NCBI GenBank assembly: GCA_009760855.2
Contig: WPIO01000162.1
Location: 498,001-562,000, forward strand
Reading direction: 5' to 3'
From: Cristatella mucedo
Lineage: Eukaryota; Bryozoa; Phylactolaemata; Cristatellidae
Length of the DNA: 64,000 nucleotides
Part shown: positions 1 through 10,439 of the stretch, one piece after another
Layout of the letters: every line of letters starts with the position of its first letter
Numbering within the stretch: the stretch's first letter is position 1
Notes under the pieces: generated by a model
The model's input: the letters and a program-made list of their open reading frames with translations, nothing else
Database searches by the model: none
Told to the model about the DNA's origin: nothing
Made by a program: the position numbers and the translations under genes

Positions 1-72
1 TGTGCGTGTGCACTCGATAGTGCACGGATAGACACGGCCGATTTATCTCGAGCTGCTTTCGTTCGTTTTTAG

Positions 73-2133
73 CCGTGAGAACTGGCAACCTTGCTCAGTT
101 CAACGAGGTGCTGACCAAGTTCGGGGACAAGTTCCGCGCCGAGAGCACGTACACGCTGATCATACGGCTACGGCACAACGTCATCAAGACAGGCGTGCGA
201 ATGATCAATCTGTCGTACTCGCGCATATCGCTGAGCGACGTCGCTCAGAAGCTGCAGCTGGACAGCCCCGAGGATGCCGAGTACATCGTCGCCAAGGTGC
301 GAACGCCTGCTGCTGCGTGAGCTGCCTGCCACAGCCTGCCGCTGGCCTCTGCAGCCGATGCCTTCTGTCTGAGCATCACTGGCTCCATGTCGAGTGTCGA
401 CTTGAGTGTATGATCCTTAGTCTGGCTAGTAGTTTCACTCGCTTGCACCAGCCTACCTATCCCAACTACTTGCTCATCTGGTGAGCTCTCGCACCAGGCG
501 CTGGTTAGGTTCTGATCATCCGATCGGCGTCCCTTGCGCTAAATTGAAATCTTGTGGTGATTGAACCTTCAGCTCTAGTGCACCGCTCGTATGTACGGTC
601 AGTGCCTGCAATGACCTTGCATCCTCGTCACCAATTCGTCGGTATTGCTCCATAGTGGCTCGATAGAATTCAAATCTGGCGCCTGACTGAGCCATTGCAC
701 CGGCACCAAACAAGGATTCTTCAAAAGTACTTCACTTGCCTGGCAGTGTGCTTAGTCGTTATGCCTGGTCGTTATTTTCCTGCAATATGTAACGACCCTC
801 TAGCAGCATATTTATATATAAAAAATAACTTGAGTAAAGAGTTGCTTGACTGCCTTAGTGCAAACCATTGTTGACTGTGCTACACAGAAAGCATGTGCGT
901 GCGTGCGTCCATGTGTGCGTGTGTCTAGTTCATTTGTAATAAGGAAAAATATAATTCGATTGTATGGCATCTTCAGCAAACTTAATCTCTATCCGGGTGC
1001 TTTGCATGTAATATGTGGCTCTAACCCACGACTTTGATCGTTCTTAGAAATGATCAATGGTTATGTGTTATGTGGGAAAAGAACTTTTTTGAAGGGACAC
1101 AATCTGTGTGCAAACCAGGATCTGTTAGAATCCAAGTACAAGAATGTCAATTTGTGGTCCGTATATAACTCAATTTAATCAAAGCCTTCTTGAATTCTTG
1201 CTTTATGCAACAAACGCTAGCAGTACTATGGCTTTAAGCTTACTTACCTGTACAGCTTCTGTTTTACTTATTTTCTGAAAGTCTGTGCATAGCCATAGGG
1301 ATTCTATTCTCCCAGAATTACACACACTTCGAGACAATAAAAATCTGCCGGTGAACATGCATGGCAGTTTTTTAAGCATATGCAATTTGTCTCAAGAGAA
1401 TTTATCTTTACATTCCTGCTCCTTGTTTCGGTTCCTGCTTTTTTGTATTTGGGGATAATATTTATATAAATTGATCCACAGTACTTACGCTTATTATTAT
1501 ATAGTGTAAGACTAATAGGGGTGAAGTTTGAATCTTCGTGTATGCAAGTTAGTTCAGGTGAGTTGGAATCGTTTTGTGTTGTCATGGTGTCTCTCCGTTC
1601 TGCCAACTTAGGCTATCCGGGATGGTGTGATAGAGGCAACGATCGATCACGAAAAGGGGTACGTTCAATCAAGTGAAAATCCTGACATTTACCACACTCG
1701 TGAACCAACAGCGGCTTTCCATCACCGCGTCAGCTTTTGCCTGGACATACACAACCAGTCAGTTAAGGTAAGACGTCACTTTGCCGATGGTGCTACTTGA
1801 CTGTACTGTAAACTGGATGTTGCTTATTTTCCCTTTAAGTGCCTGCCTGTGTGCGCTCTTGACCTGGCCGTATACTTGCAGCTTTGCCTGCTGTGGCAGC
1901 AGCTTTGAAGCTTTATTCATACGTGTTTTGCTATTCTTGCCTGAATGGATGAAACGAAATGAATCGGAAATTCTTTCAAAAAATACGTTCACTCGTTGTT
2001 ACAGGCAATGCGCTTTCCTCCCAAGTCGTACAATAAGGATCTGGAATCGGCTGAAGAAAGGCGGGAGCGGGAGCAGCAAGAGCTTGAGAGTGCCAAGGAA
2101 ATTGCAGAGGAGGACTTTGACGGGTTTCCGTGA
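73..2133 (+). CDS. PSMD3: 26S proteasome non-ATPase regulatory subunit 3 (Rpn3), last three coding exons
   Basis: This is the C-terminal third of a lid subunit of the 19S regulatory particle, which helps hold the lid together and bind ubiquitinated substrates in cytosol and nucleus. Exons are 73-296, 1612-1767 and 2005-2133 (stop TGA 2131-2133). Acceptors are TTTTTAG/CC at 72, CTTAG/GCT at 1611 and TACAG/GCA at 2004. Donors are AAG/GTGCGA at 296 and AAG/GTAAGA at 1767. The first exon completes a split Ala codon and encodes the end of the PCI domain, including [18 protein letters not shown] and [15 protein letters not shown]. The second includes [11 protein letters not shown]. The third is the charged tail, with [15 protein letters not shown] and the final DFDGFP. 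The match to animal PSMD3 is close and collinear over about 168 residues. Upstream exons lie before the window. No clear AATAAA follows the stop; ATAAAATAAT near 2346 is a weak candidate. Confidence 0.96.
297..1611 (+). other. PSMD3 intron, mostly unique sequence
   Basis: This intron lies between the PCI-domain exon and the next PSMD3 exon. It holds one decayed SINE-1 fragment (951-1036) and otherwise nothing I can recognise. Short open frames on both strands show no family resemblance. Confidence 0.7.
951..1036 (-). repeat. SINE-1 fragment, decayed
   Basis: On the minus strand the order is a remnant of the B box (complement of CTAACCCACGAC), the AT-rich joint, and then the hairpin tail (complement of AACTTAATCTCTATCC). 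This is the same order as in the better copies at 38045-38195 and 8108-8260. Confidence 0.5.
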
Positions 2134-3105
2134 TAAAGCTTGAATTGCAGTAGCAAAATGCACTTCGAAGCCTGCATTTGTGTGCTAGTTGCTCTACCAA
2201 TGAAAAGCTTGTTCTTCTGCCGGAAGTCTGGTGGTTAGGAGGCTGCTTGCCAGCAGGCTGCCCAAGAGTTTAGCTGCAAAGCTGTGGCTGACATCTCAAG
2301 TTGCAGCAGCTGGCTTTGCTAATGTGCATGCCGTATTTTGCTGACATAAAATAATGCTTTCGGTTGATGAGGCGTGCACCCACCCACCCCCGAATTTTCC
2401 CGTCGAGTTTTTTCCTCGGTTGATATGCGACGTCGTGCAGAAACCTTGTTTGGTATATTTGTTAAGCATGACTTTTCAGTGCATCAACTGACTAATAATA
2501 ATAGGTTGTTTGTATTGTGCCCTATGGGATCATACTCTCTAAACGGGCACTTAACCAATCACTGCCAGAAAAGGAATAACTCGAGGTTAGTAGCATGCAC
2601 CGTACCAAGTATGCAAGATCAAAAAGTATTATCCTAATGCCAGCATGTTAAAGCAAACACTCGTCAAAGCAGAAGTCACTCGTTGCAATTGGTTAGTACG
2701 ACCTAGCTCAGTCAAATTCACTTGTGCACATACAAAGCACACCGAAACTAGACAAAATGAAGTTGAGAAAAAGAAAGCACATGAGAAAGCACACAGCACC
2801 AGAACACAGGCTAAGACATAATCTACACGACAATATGGAATGCTGGGTTACCTGGAAGCTGTGCGCTGCCGAGCTGGGGGGGGGGGGAGTAGGAGGAGCT
2901 GCTCTGGGAGCTCTGTGCGCCTTCAGCTGGCCGTCGTGTGGCAGTTCTCTCGAGCACGAGCTATAGTTTTCTTTTCTTGTATGTGAAGCTGAAAAGGCTG
3001 CTGGGTCGGCTCTCCACTCGGCACGCCCGGGGCTGCGAGGCGGTTTCTATAGAGGCTGACTTTTTTTGTAGAGATGATCCTGGCAGAATTTGATACCGTT
3101 GGTCA
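2134..3105. other. PSMD3 3' flank
   Basis: This stretch probably holds the PSMD3 3' UTR followed by intergenic sequence. It contains a run of 12 G at 2876-2887. No gene is recognised; the open frames at 2374-2637 and 2724-2966 have no visible domain. Confidence 0.6.
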
Positions 3106-3228
3106 GCTGGTTTGGTCTAGCTGTTAAGGTGCTCGCCCCGACCAAGGTCGTGGGCTCGAGCCCCGAGGCGTATGTGAAGCGCCTGAATAGAGATTAAGTT
3201 CTCTTGGGGCGCTATATAAATGAATTAC
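3106..3228 (+). repeat. SINE-1 (tRNA-derived), near complete
   Basis: The head has an A-box-like segment (TCTAGCTGTTAAGGTGC) and a B box (GGGCTCGAGCCCC), like a class II (Ser/Leu-type) tRNA. It is followed by the tail GAAGCGCCTGAATAGAG, then TTCTCTTGGGGCGC and ATATAAATGAATTA. The tail can fold, with GCGCC pairing to GGCGC and AGAGA to TCTCT. Degeneracy and lack of an acceptor stem make a working tRNA unlikely. Confidence 0.85.
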
Positions 3229-3889
3229 ATTTATCAAGGCAGCCTTGAACCCTTATCATTTCGAACGGGCAAAACTGTACTGACATGGATTTGGTCACAT
3301 CTCGGTGGGAGATCGCATTTCGTTGATAACAGGCATCTAATCCAGTGTGCCTTTGAAGTATTGCTCTACCCAGGGATCAGTGATCTATATGGGCTTTGCT
3401 CAATTTATTCTTACATATATACGTATGCCTTACTTTGGTCCTGCTAAGATAAGGATGCCACAGCCCAGCTGCTACGTGTATTCGGGATATCACGTCTCGA
3501 CTTGTGTAACTGAAAACTCACATTGCTGCTCTGGCATTAGCCGAGTGATTACATTTTTCTTTTGCAGCTAAAGAACCTGTGTAAGTTACAGATTTGTTTA
3601 TAGCGTGTTACACAAACATCGTATTGTTGTTATTAGTATTGGGCTCTTACATTGTATAAAAAACTGCAACTGGTATCTATCGTTATCACAGTAACTGCCT
3701 CTCGGTGCCACCTAATTAACCTTGCTGATTTTCTTCAGTTTTTGCCTGGGTACCGCCCTCCTAATTCTAGGTGGTTTCAGTATCCATTTGGATTGCCGGT
3801 CTGTTTCGACGTGTTCCACTGTTGCATTGTTTGAGTCTTTCTTCCTTTTCGCTCGGTTTCAAATATCACACGTAAAAAGTTCCACCCTT
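3229..3889. other. Unique intergenic sequence
   Basis: I see no gene or repeat here. Open frames at 3220-3447 and 3652-3834 are AT-rich and lack domains. Confidence 0.55.
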
Positions 3890-4215
3890 TAATAATAATA
3901 ATAATAATAATAATATTGCATTTGATAAAGCGCCCTCAGAGAACTTAATCTCTTTCTAGGCGCTTTACATTTGCTGCAAAGTGATATGCAATAGAATAGT
4001 AAGTAAAATCATGCTTGAAAAACAAGCAAAATGAATAATATGGTTAGGGGTGACATGCACAGGGTCAGCATGCAAATGTGGTTAGTGGCAGCATGTACAG
4101 TGTCAGCACGCATAAGCACATCATGGACGAATCACAGAGACCCACTAAATGCTGTCCTAAATAGGTGTGTTTTTAAGTTTCTTTTAAATGTGGTCAGGTC
4201 AGGGGACCCTTTGGT
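3890..4215 (-). mobile_element. L2-A LINE 3' end
   Basis: An (ATA)n run is followed by the reverse complement of the L2-A hairpin tail (AAGCGCCCTCAGAGAAC, TTTCTAGGCGCTTTACA). The family 3' UTR follows, with its alternating 'cactaaccat / catgcacagtgtcagca' segments, into the last coding residues. It is 5'-truncated and belongs to the same family as 14355-15899. Confidence 0.9.
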
Positions 4216-4495
4216 ATTTTCTCCCGACTGTATGCTTTTGAACTATATATGTCTGCAAATGGGGTGCCATGTGGATTGTAGTCTTTCTAGACCGCATGTC
4301 TGTTTCGGCATCTAAAATTACGAGCGAGTCAAGAAATTAGAGTCGCTTGACATTGATGCTATCTTCAGCATGCCTGGGCATTATATTGTGACATTTTAAC
4401 TTTGTTTTTCCTCGTGCAGAGAGCTGTGCGGAACCAAGAGATGTTGCACTCCTAGTATGATTCACAAGCGTCTATTAATAATATTGTTTGTTCTT
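4216..4495. other. Unique sequence
   Basis: Nothing is recognised here. A good acceptor-like site (TTTTTCCTCGTGCAG at about 4422) is followed by only 11 open codons, so it was not called as an exon. Confidence 0.5.
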
Positions 4496-4650
4496 GGCGA
4501 CTGGCCCTGGCTCCCCATCAGGCCGCGTACCGACTTCAAGGTTTTAGCACTTTTAGTTCCTTTTCTTCTCAGGCTCAGAATACCAATCGCAAATACTTGA
4601 CAATTATGCCACCCACTCTTCGGACTAGTGTTGTTTGGTTGTGCTGCTAG
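4496..4650 (+). mobile_element. L2-type LINE fragment, decayed
   Basis: The translation gives DWPWLPIRPRTDFKVLALL, matching the LHWLPVRQRIDFKVLSLT block of the L2 ORF2 C-terminus. Flanks are too decayed to place the ends. Confidence 0.6.
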
Positions 4651-5559
4651 TAAAAAACAAATCTTTTTTGACCCGGTACCTTCGGGTCGTATGCTTCCAA
4701 AGCGATAAAAACTCGCGACTAACGTTACCTTACCTGACTAGGCATTCATAATGAAGCTAAAAATTCATCTGATCCTCACTTTATTGTTTCCGTCCTTGCG
4801 ATCTGTTTATGCGGTGCTATGGGTGTTAAAAGTGTGCACGCCATCGCTAACCATTTGGCTTGCATCCATTTAGGCATGCCAACAGAGCTCACAAAGACAT
4901 TAAGTTCTCATGGATTGCTATGCAAATTTCTCATTATTATGGACGCTAGTAATTCCACTCATATCCGTGATGACTGCGTGTGAGAAGACTGCTTGCTTAG
5001 TTTTCTCATCAAGTTTCAGATCACTGAGTTTCTTGCTTCCAAGTGTTCAGAGGATGCTTCAAGAGAACATCCCTCGATAATGGCGACCGTGCTAAGATTA
5101 TGCTTCATAAGAATAATGGTAATGATGACTATGGTAATAATGGTTTTGAAAGCCATATATATCCCCAAATACACCCAATACTTTGTCATTTTGTATTTTT
5201 TACATTCGGTAAGAAAACTGTGGTGTAACCGTGCACAATTTGCTGCAGACATTTTTTAATCTCGTTAGGTTAGTCTTGAGTAATTTGAAGCCTTGTTTGT
5301 TGATGTTCAATAAAACGCTGCAACATGTGAGTTTATTTCTTTAGTACGAGGTGAGGGCCAAGTTTTTTGCTGACACTGCACATCAAAGCAGTTAAAAATG
5401 AACTGCTTCTGAAGATAACACTACAGTTCGGCTTGGTCCGCTCGTATTTCAGCCACTTCAGTATCACTGTCGCTGCATGTGAGCAAAGGGTTAGCCAAAA
5501 AAAACCTTGTATCAATTATGAGTGAGTGAAATTAGTTATCTAAATGCGAAACCGAAGAT
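4651..5559. other. Unique intergenic sequence
   Basis: AT-rich, with no gene or repeat recognised. The 88-codon open frame at 4993-5259 and its antisense at 5016-5252 have no family signature. Confidence 0.5.
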
Positions 5560-5678
5560 ATTTTACTTACTATTCTATTGCGTATCACTTTGCAGCAAAT
5601 GTAAAGCGCCTAGAAAGAGATTAAGTTCTCTGAGGGCGCTTTATCAAGTGCAATATTATTATTATTATTATTATTAGT
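5560..5678 (+). mobile_element. L2-A LINE 3' tail
   Basis: It contains TTTGCAGCAAATGTAAAGCG followed by the hairpin (CTAGAAAGAGATTAAG, GAGGGCGCTTTATCAAG) and an (ATT)n tail. Only the last ~120 bp of the LINE are present. Confidence 0.88.
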
Positions 5679-5821
5679 GCTATAGATGCGGCTAGACCAT
5701 CACTAACAACAATACGACCAAAGTATTCAGGCACTTGACTTCCGCAAATATGGTCGTGCTTGAGGTGCAGTGCACTAGAGTTCACTAACCCTAGAAGAGC
5801 ATCCCAATAATAAAAAATACT

Positions 5822-5984
5822 CGCTGAATTAACTGACTCTTTTATATAGGACAGAAGAGCCTTTACGGCTATTACTACCTCATGCAGTTGCAATAAAGGA
5901 TCGCCCACCGCAGGATTCGAACCCACAACCTTGGAACCGAGGTCGTGTAAAGCAACTGCCTTACCTAGTTTGCCATCACGGATC
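5822..5984 (-). repeat. SINE-2 (tRNA-derived), near complete
   Basis: On the minus strand there is a tRNA-like head with A-box region (GGCAAACTAGGTAAGG) and B box (GGGTTCGAATCCTGCGG). Then come CGATCCTTTATTGC, AGGCTCTTCTGTCC and a 3' end related to TTAAATCAGCTAG (here TTAATTCAGC). It lacks the L2-like hairpin, so it is a separate family from SINE-1. Confidence 0.85.
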
Positions 5985-6449
5985 CCAATAAGACTCCTAC
6001 ATGAATGCAGCACGCTCTTGAGAGTAGTAATAACTGGAAGTTTGAATTTTCATCTGGAGGGGAAGAGCTGCACAGTTTTATGACGGTGAACAAGAACAGC
6101 AAACTTCTCGAGCCTGCTGGGATAGAGCCGAAATTAATGATAAATTAAGCAAACAATCGTAGTGTTTATTATAAGAACTCGGCGGTTGCTCATTGAGAAG
6201 AATTATGGTATAATATCGAGTTGGTGATGGTTGGTTGGCATAGAAACAGGGAACAGCCCAGGTTGCTGCATAGGGCCCCCTGTCCTCATCCGGCTTCGCC
6301 ACTGCTACTTGACTGGGGCAAAGAATAATGAAACATTGAGAGACTCGTGCAGGTAAACAATTTGGATTGAATGCAACCAGGGACGGCTAATTGGCAAAGA
6401 ATGTCAATCGTGGTTGTCTAATCAAGATGCCTGCCTGAAAGCACAAAAA
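5985..6449. other. Unique intergenic sequence
   Basis: No gene or repeat is recognised. Confidence 0.5.
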
Positions 6450-7110
6450 AATAACATGCTTGATATAGCGCCCCCAGAAAACCCAGTCTTTTTCTAGGAC
6501 CTTTAAATTTCCTGCAAAGGAAGCACGATTCAATGGTTTACAGGTTGCATGCTCAATAAACAGCAATAACAATGGGGTGCCGTGCACATGGTCAGCATGC
6601 AACTTTGGTTAGTGGCATCATGCAGTGTCAGCAAGCATAAGTTTATAGAAAAAAATGAATCACAAAGACCCACAAAATGGTGTGATAAGTAGATGCGTTC
6701 TTGGTTTTTTTTTTAATGAAGACAAGTAAAGTCAGGAGATGTCGTGACGAAAGTTGGGAGTGAGTTTCAGGCTTTATGAGCATACGAACCAAAGGCACAG
6801 TCTCCAAAGAATAAGAGGTTTGTAGGAAGTATAGGCAAACAATTAGATGTAGAGAAGTGGGTGGTACGATGTTTAATCTGATGAAGGAGTATCGTGCAAG
6901 TTTTAAAATTTAAATACCTTGTCTGCCAATACTTTTTTGATATGGTGCTCTGAGCGAACGATTAGTTAGAACCATGAGATGACGGACTTGGAAATAGTCC
7001 TTCCTATATAGCTCGAGCGCGATTAAAGACGGTATAAGTTCATTGCCAAGAGGGGCAAAATGAGAGCGAAATAGTTAAGGCCAAGGCCTTTGAAGGTCAG
7101 GCAACCGAGT
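6450..7110 (-). mobile_element. Old L2-A-like LINE fragment
   Basis: The reverse-complement hairpin tail is decayed (TAGCGCCCCCAGAAAAC, TTTTTCTAGGACCTTTAAA). The family 3' UTR and coding end follow (GTTGGGAGTGAGTTTCAGGC, GGGTGGTACGATGTTTAATC). Many substitutions and indels mark an old copy. Confidence 0.8.
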
Positions 7111-8107
7111 GAACGAGCTCATTGCCTGATACGTTTGCCGGGCAACTCTGAGCTCGGAGTGTCGGCCCGCCGTCTGGCCTTATAACTGGCTAACGATACT
7201 GGAGCCGGTCTTCACACTTTGCACAGCGTGGAGAACCTGGCATACTACTGGCCTTTTACACTCTCGGCTGCACATTAATATGCAGTGTCTCAAAATGAAC
7301 CTCCTTTAATGCAGCATCTTAAAATGCAGCTTCTTAAAAGGCCGTATTATAAATGCAATCGTGCTCTGGGTGTGTACTTTTAGGATGGGTTTCACACTCC
7401 TTTCACCATCGGGCAGGCAGGCAGGTATGGAGAACCTGGATTTACACCTGAATTTGCACCTGCACCCTCTAGGCGGTACATTAAGAAACTCGCTCTCAAC
7501 TTAAACTCACAGAGATCGCTCTCGCCGTCCAACTACTCGGTTTTTCCGATCCTTTTTCCCGCTGACCTTTAACCTCACTCTGTCCGAGCTGTAGGGAAAG
7601 CCATAGCCACATACTGTGCCTCCGTCTGTAACTGTGCAAAGCCACAAAGACTCAGTGGGCGTATCGCTGACCAGCTTTCAATTAAGTATTCAAAGTTTTC
7701 CCCCTTCCCCGCGGCGTTCGGGGCCACAAGCGGCAGCCGACAATCCAAGAGACTTCCTCAAAGGCAATGCAGAGAGAAAGTGAAAAGTCAGGAGGGCAGA
7801 CGAGAGACTGAGTAGCTTGGAAGACATAGCCAATGTGGAGGCTGGAAAAAACGGTGAGCTCGCGCAGAGATCGTGGCCAGCGAGAGCGCAAGCTCCGTAA
7901 CGACGGACTGGACGCTCAGCTCTGGACGCTCAGCCCTTTTCCAGTCCAGGCAGAGCTTCTGGCTTCTTCTTCTTTGGCTAGCCAGTGATTCAGCCCTGAC
8001 CTCGAGTGGCAAGCAGAGAACGCGGTCACGAGGTCACCGAATTCGAGAGGTCAGAAATGTGCCACACGTGCCACCGTTAAACGGGCCGCTAATGCCGCTG
8101 AACGCCC
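7111..8107. other. Intergenic sequence with a possible L2-B end
   Basis: Mostly unrecognised. About 7575-7680 resembles the 3' end of L2-B ('cacatactgtgcctccgt...ccacaaagactcagtgggcg'), so a small decayed LINE remnant is likely. Short repeats of GGCAGGCAGGCAG (7413-7425) and of 'ggagaacctgg' (about 7230 and 7430) occur. Confidence 0.45.
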
Positions 8108-8260
8108 TGCTGGTTTGGACTAGCGGTTAAGGTGCTCGCCCCGACCAAGGTCTGACTGAGGTCGTGGGTTCGAGCCCCGAGGCATATGTGAAGCGCCTGA
8201 ATAGAGATGAAGTTCTCTTGGGGCGCTATATAAATGAATTATATATATATATAATTATAT
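8108..8260 (+). repeat. SINE-1 (tRNA-derived), complete
   Basis: This is one of the best copies: A-box region GACTAGCGGTTAAGGTGC, B box GGGTTCGAGCCCCGAGG, the hairpin tail (AAGCGCCTGAATAGAG, TTCTCTTGGGGCGCTAT), ATAAATGAATT and a short (AT)n end. Confidence 0.9.
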
Positions 8261-8564
8261 AAGACCGCAATAGATGTCAGTGTCTTTGCCGACCCCTCAG
8301 CTACTCTAAATGTCCTGCTTGAATCCAAGGAGCTGGAGTGGAGTTCTCGGAGAGAATCTGGCAGCTCTATCTCATCTATAGTATCTCATCTCATCTATAA
8401 TCTATAGGCTCAACTTACGCCCCCAAGAAACGCTGAGCCGGCATGAAGGGGTGGCAGAACCACGTAGCACTACTCCGCACGGGTCCAGTCAACCGCGCTC
8501 GTTTACGCCTAGGCCCACTCATGGCGCCGCGCACATGCAGGAGGCGAGTAGAACCGGCACAGTA

Positions 8565-8749
8565 GAGGTGGCACACTAGGTAGGGCGGATGCTTTCCAAG
8601 ACCTCGCTCCCGATGTCGTGGGTTCGAATCCTGCGGTGGGCGATTCTTTATCGCTACTGCAAGTGGTGGTGATAGCCGTAAAGGCTCTTCTGTCGCTATA
8701 GAAAAGACATATACGCTATACAAAAGAGGCTGTTCAATCAGCTAGTATG
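8565..8749 (+). repeat. SINE-2 (tRNA-derived), complete
   Basis: The head is GGCACACTAGGTAGGGCGG, the B box GGGTTCGAATCCTGCGG, then GGGCGATTCTTTATCGC, AGGCTCTTCTGTCGC and the end TTCAATCAGCTAGTATG. It carries a small internal duplication ('atagaaaaga...ctatacaaaaga'). Confidence 0.88.
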
Positions 8750-9246
8750 TTTTTTAGAAGAGCCTTGACTTTGATTACGCAAGCCGACGAGCCTTAACTT
8801 TGGGAACTCCGACAAGAGGCACCAGCGGAGACCGGGCGGACAGATGCACGAGTAGATGCGAGCGTGCTTGCATGCACCAGTGCAAAGCGTAGATTCGCTA
8901 TCGGTCGAGCCTGCGATTCGCTTCATTTAGGACTCTCGGCGTCCTTTATCGACTGCTTTTGCCAGCGCTAGGCTGAGCTGAGAGACTGGTTGCTCAGTAG
9001 CACCAGCAGCGGCGGCGGCGGCGGCATGATGTCTGAACGCGTCTGCCAAATCGTGCCAGCTCTGTGCGAGCTTTGCCTGCTTCCTACCCAGCACAAATTG
9101 CATTTGAAAAATGTTCCCTTTGGCCAACAGGTCTCGCTTCACTCTCTGGCATGCCTGCTTTACCGACCTCCTTGCACCGACCTCCACTGTGTTCTCGTAT
9201 CGCCTGCTCATGGGTTGCCACTTGCCTCGCCTTTCATCGTGTCGAA

Positions 9247-9248
<2 letters not shown>
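8750..9248. other. Unique sequence
   Basis: No gene is recognised. A (GGC)n run at about 9009-9024 and the adjoining (TC)n create long but meaningless open frames on both strands. Confidence 0.5.

Positions 9249-9293
<45 letters not shown>
9249..9293. repeat. (TC)n microsatellite
   Basis: An uninterrupted TC run of about 45 bp. It is followed directly by TAGACACTTTACATGC, the inner side of a minus-strand L2-type tail, so it probably expanded from the TCTCTCT of that tail. Confidence 0.95.
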
Positions 9294-9294
<1 letters not shown>

Positions 9295-9400
9295 GACACT
9301 TTACATGCGCTGGAAAGAGAGAAGGTACAGTGCTTAGCGATAATCTGATCGCCCTCAGCACGCATAACCACATGCAAGACAATTCAAACAAAATAAAACA
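9294..9400 (-). mobile_element. L2-A LINE 3' fragment behind (TC)n
   Basis: TAGACACTTTACATGCGCTG and then 'cagcacgcataaccacatgc' follow the order of the L2-A 3' UTR on the minus strand. The outer half of the hairpin has been replaced by the (TC)n run. Confidence 0.55.
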
Positions 9401-9999
9401 TATGCAATGAAATTTTTAACTCCCTTCCGGCTTCAGTCGCTACCTTCACTGACTCAGCATTCTTCTAGTCTTTGTTAAAAATAAAACTGCGCAGCTTTCC
9501 CTGTACTCATGTAATAAATAGCAAATGGATTGTATTTTATAGTATCCGGCATTCCGAAGTCGCATCGCTGCTGCTCTTGACTGCTGCTCTTCCCAGCTGC
9601 TTTTTGATCCTGATTCGTCTTGGTTTGTCACAATTTGCCTTTGATGAGATTATCATTGCACTAATTTGCCTGTCATTCGTTGGCCTGGCAGTCTACGGCC
9701 AGATGTAATGGTAGAGGTTCAGGAGGGCCTAAGGAGGACCTGCGATGCATGGATTGAGGGCCGAGATTGCTGTGAAAGCCTGCTTACATAATCCGTGGTG
9801 CAAGATAGGAGATTCCGATTTCCGGTAGTCCAAAGGTGAAGATCCCCCGATCTTCTCTTCATACAGGAGAGAGAAACCCAGTCCCTCCAGTCACCTAAGA
9901 ATGAACTCTCAATGCGTCTCTTTGTCTCGCTCGGTTGTCGTAAGGTCCGATCGCACCTACACGGTGCAGCCCTTTGAAGATTGGTAAACAATATTAATA
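9401..9999. other. Unique intergenic sequence
   Basis: It includes a 78-codon hydrophobic open frame (9472-9708) with two possible membrane spans in its C-terminal half. No splice or family support was found, so no gene is called. Confidence 0.4.
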
Positions 10000-10147
10000 T
10001 TAGCTGATTTAACTGCCTCATTCGTGTATAGAGGCAGAAGCCTCAGCGGCTATCAGCACTCCGTGCAGTTGGCAATACAGGTCGCCCACTAGAGGATTCG
10101 AACTCACGACCTGAAGAGCGACGACCTTACCTCATGGGCTGTCACGG
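10000..10147 (-). repeat. SINE-2 (tRNA-derived)
   Basis: The minus strand reads from a head with GCCCATGAGGTAAGG and B box GAGTTCGAATCCTCTAG to the end TTAAATCAGCTAATATT. It is complete but diverged. Confidence 0.82.
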
Positions 10148-10439
10148 CCGGGGAGGATCTCCGAGTCTTCGCCATCCCCTCCCCCCGATAGCGATTCGCG
10201 ATCGCCCGTAAACAAGGCAGAGAGGTCAGGCTGAGTGCGAGAACGTACAGCGAGTCAATGCTATATTCCGATCGTATTATATCGAAATATATCGTAACGA
10301 CGGACAACCACCCAGCTCAATTTTGCCGCTTTGTCGATCCCAAGCGAAAGCAGTTGCTGCCCGGCGACCCGCCACCACCAGGTTTGTGATCTATATAGGA
10401 CCGCTTGAAGGGGTGCGGGTAAGCAAAGGAAAATCCGGC

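Noticed and set aside
1781-2143. 120-codon open frame overlapping PSMD3 exon 3
   Set aside because: It crosses the intron and is out of frame with the PSMD3 exon, whose translation matches the family exactly.
3106-3180. Functional tRNA gene
   Set aside because: A and B boxes are present, but there is no paired acceptor stem and the unit carries a SINE tail. The same applies to all SINE heads in the window.
4422-4460. Short exon after a good acceptor
   Set aside because: Only 11 open codons, no partner exon and no family match.
8927-9391. 154-codon minus frame and three plus frames across (TC)n
   Set aside because: Length is due to RE/SL repeats coded by the microsatellite.
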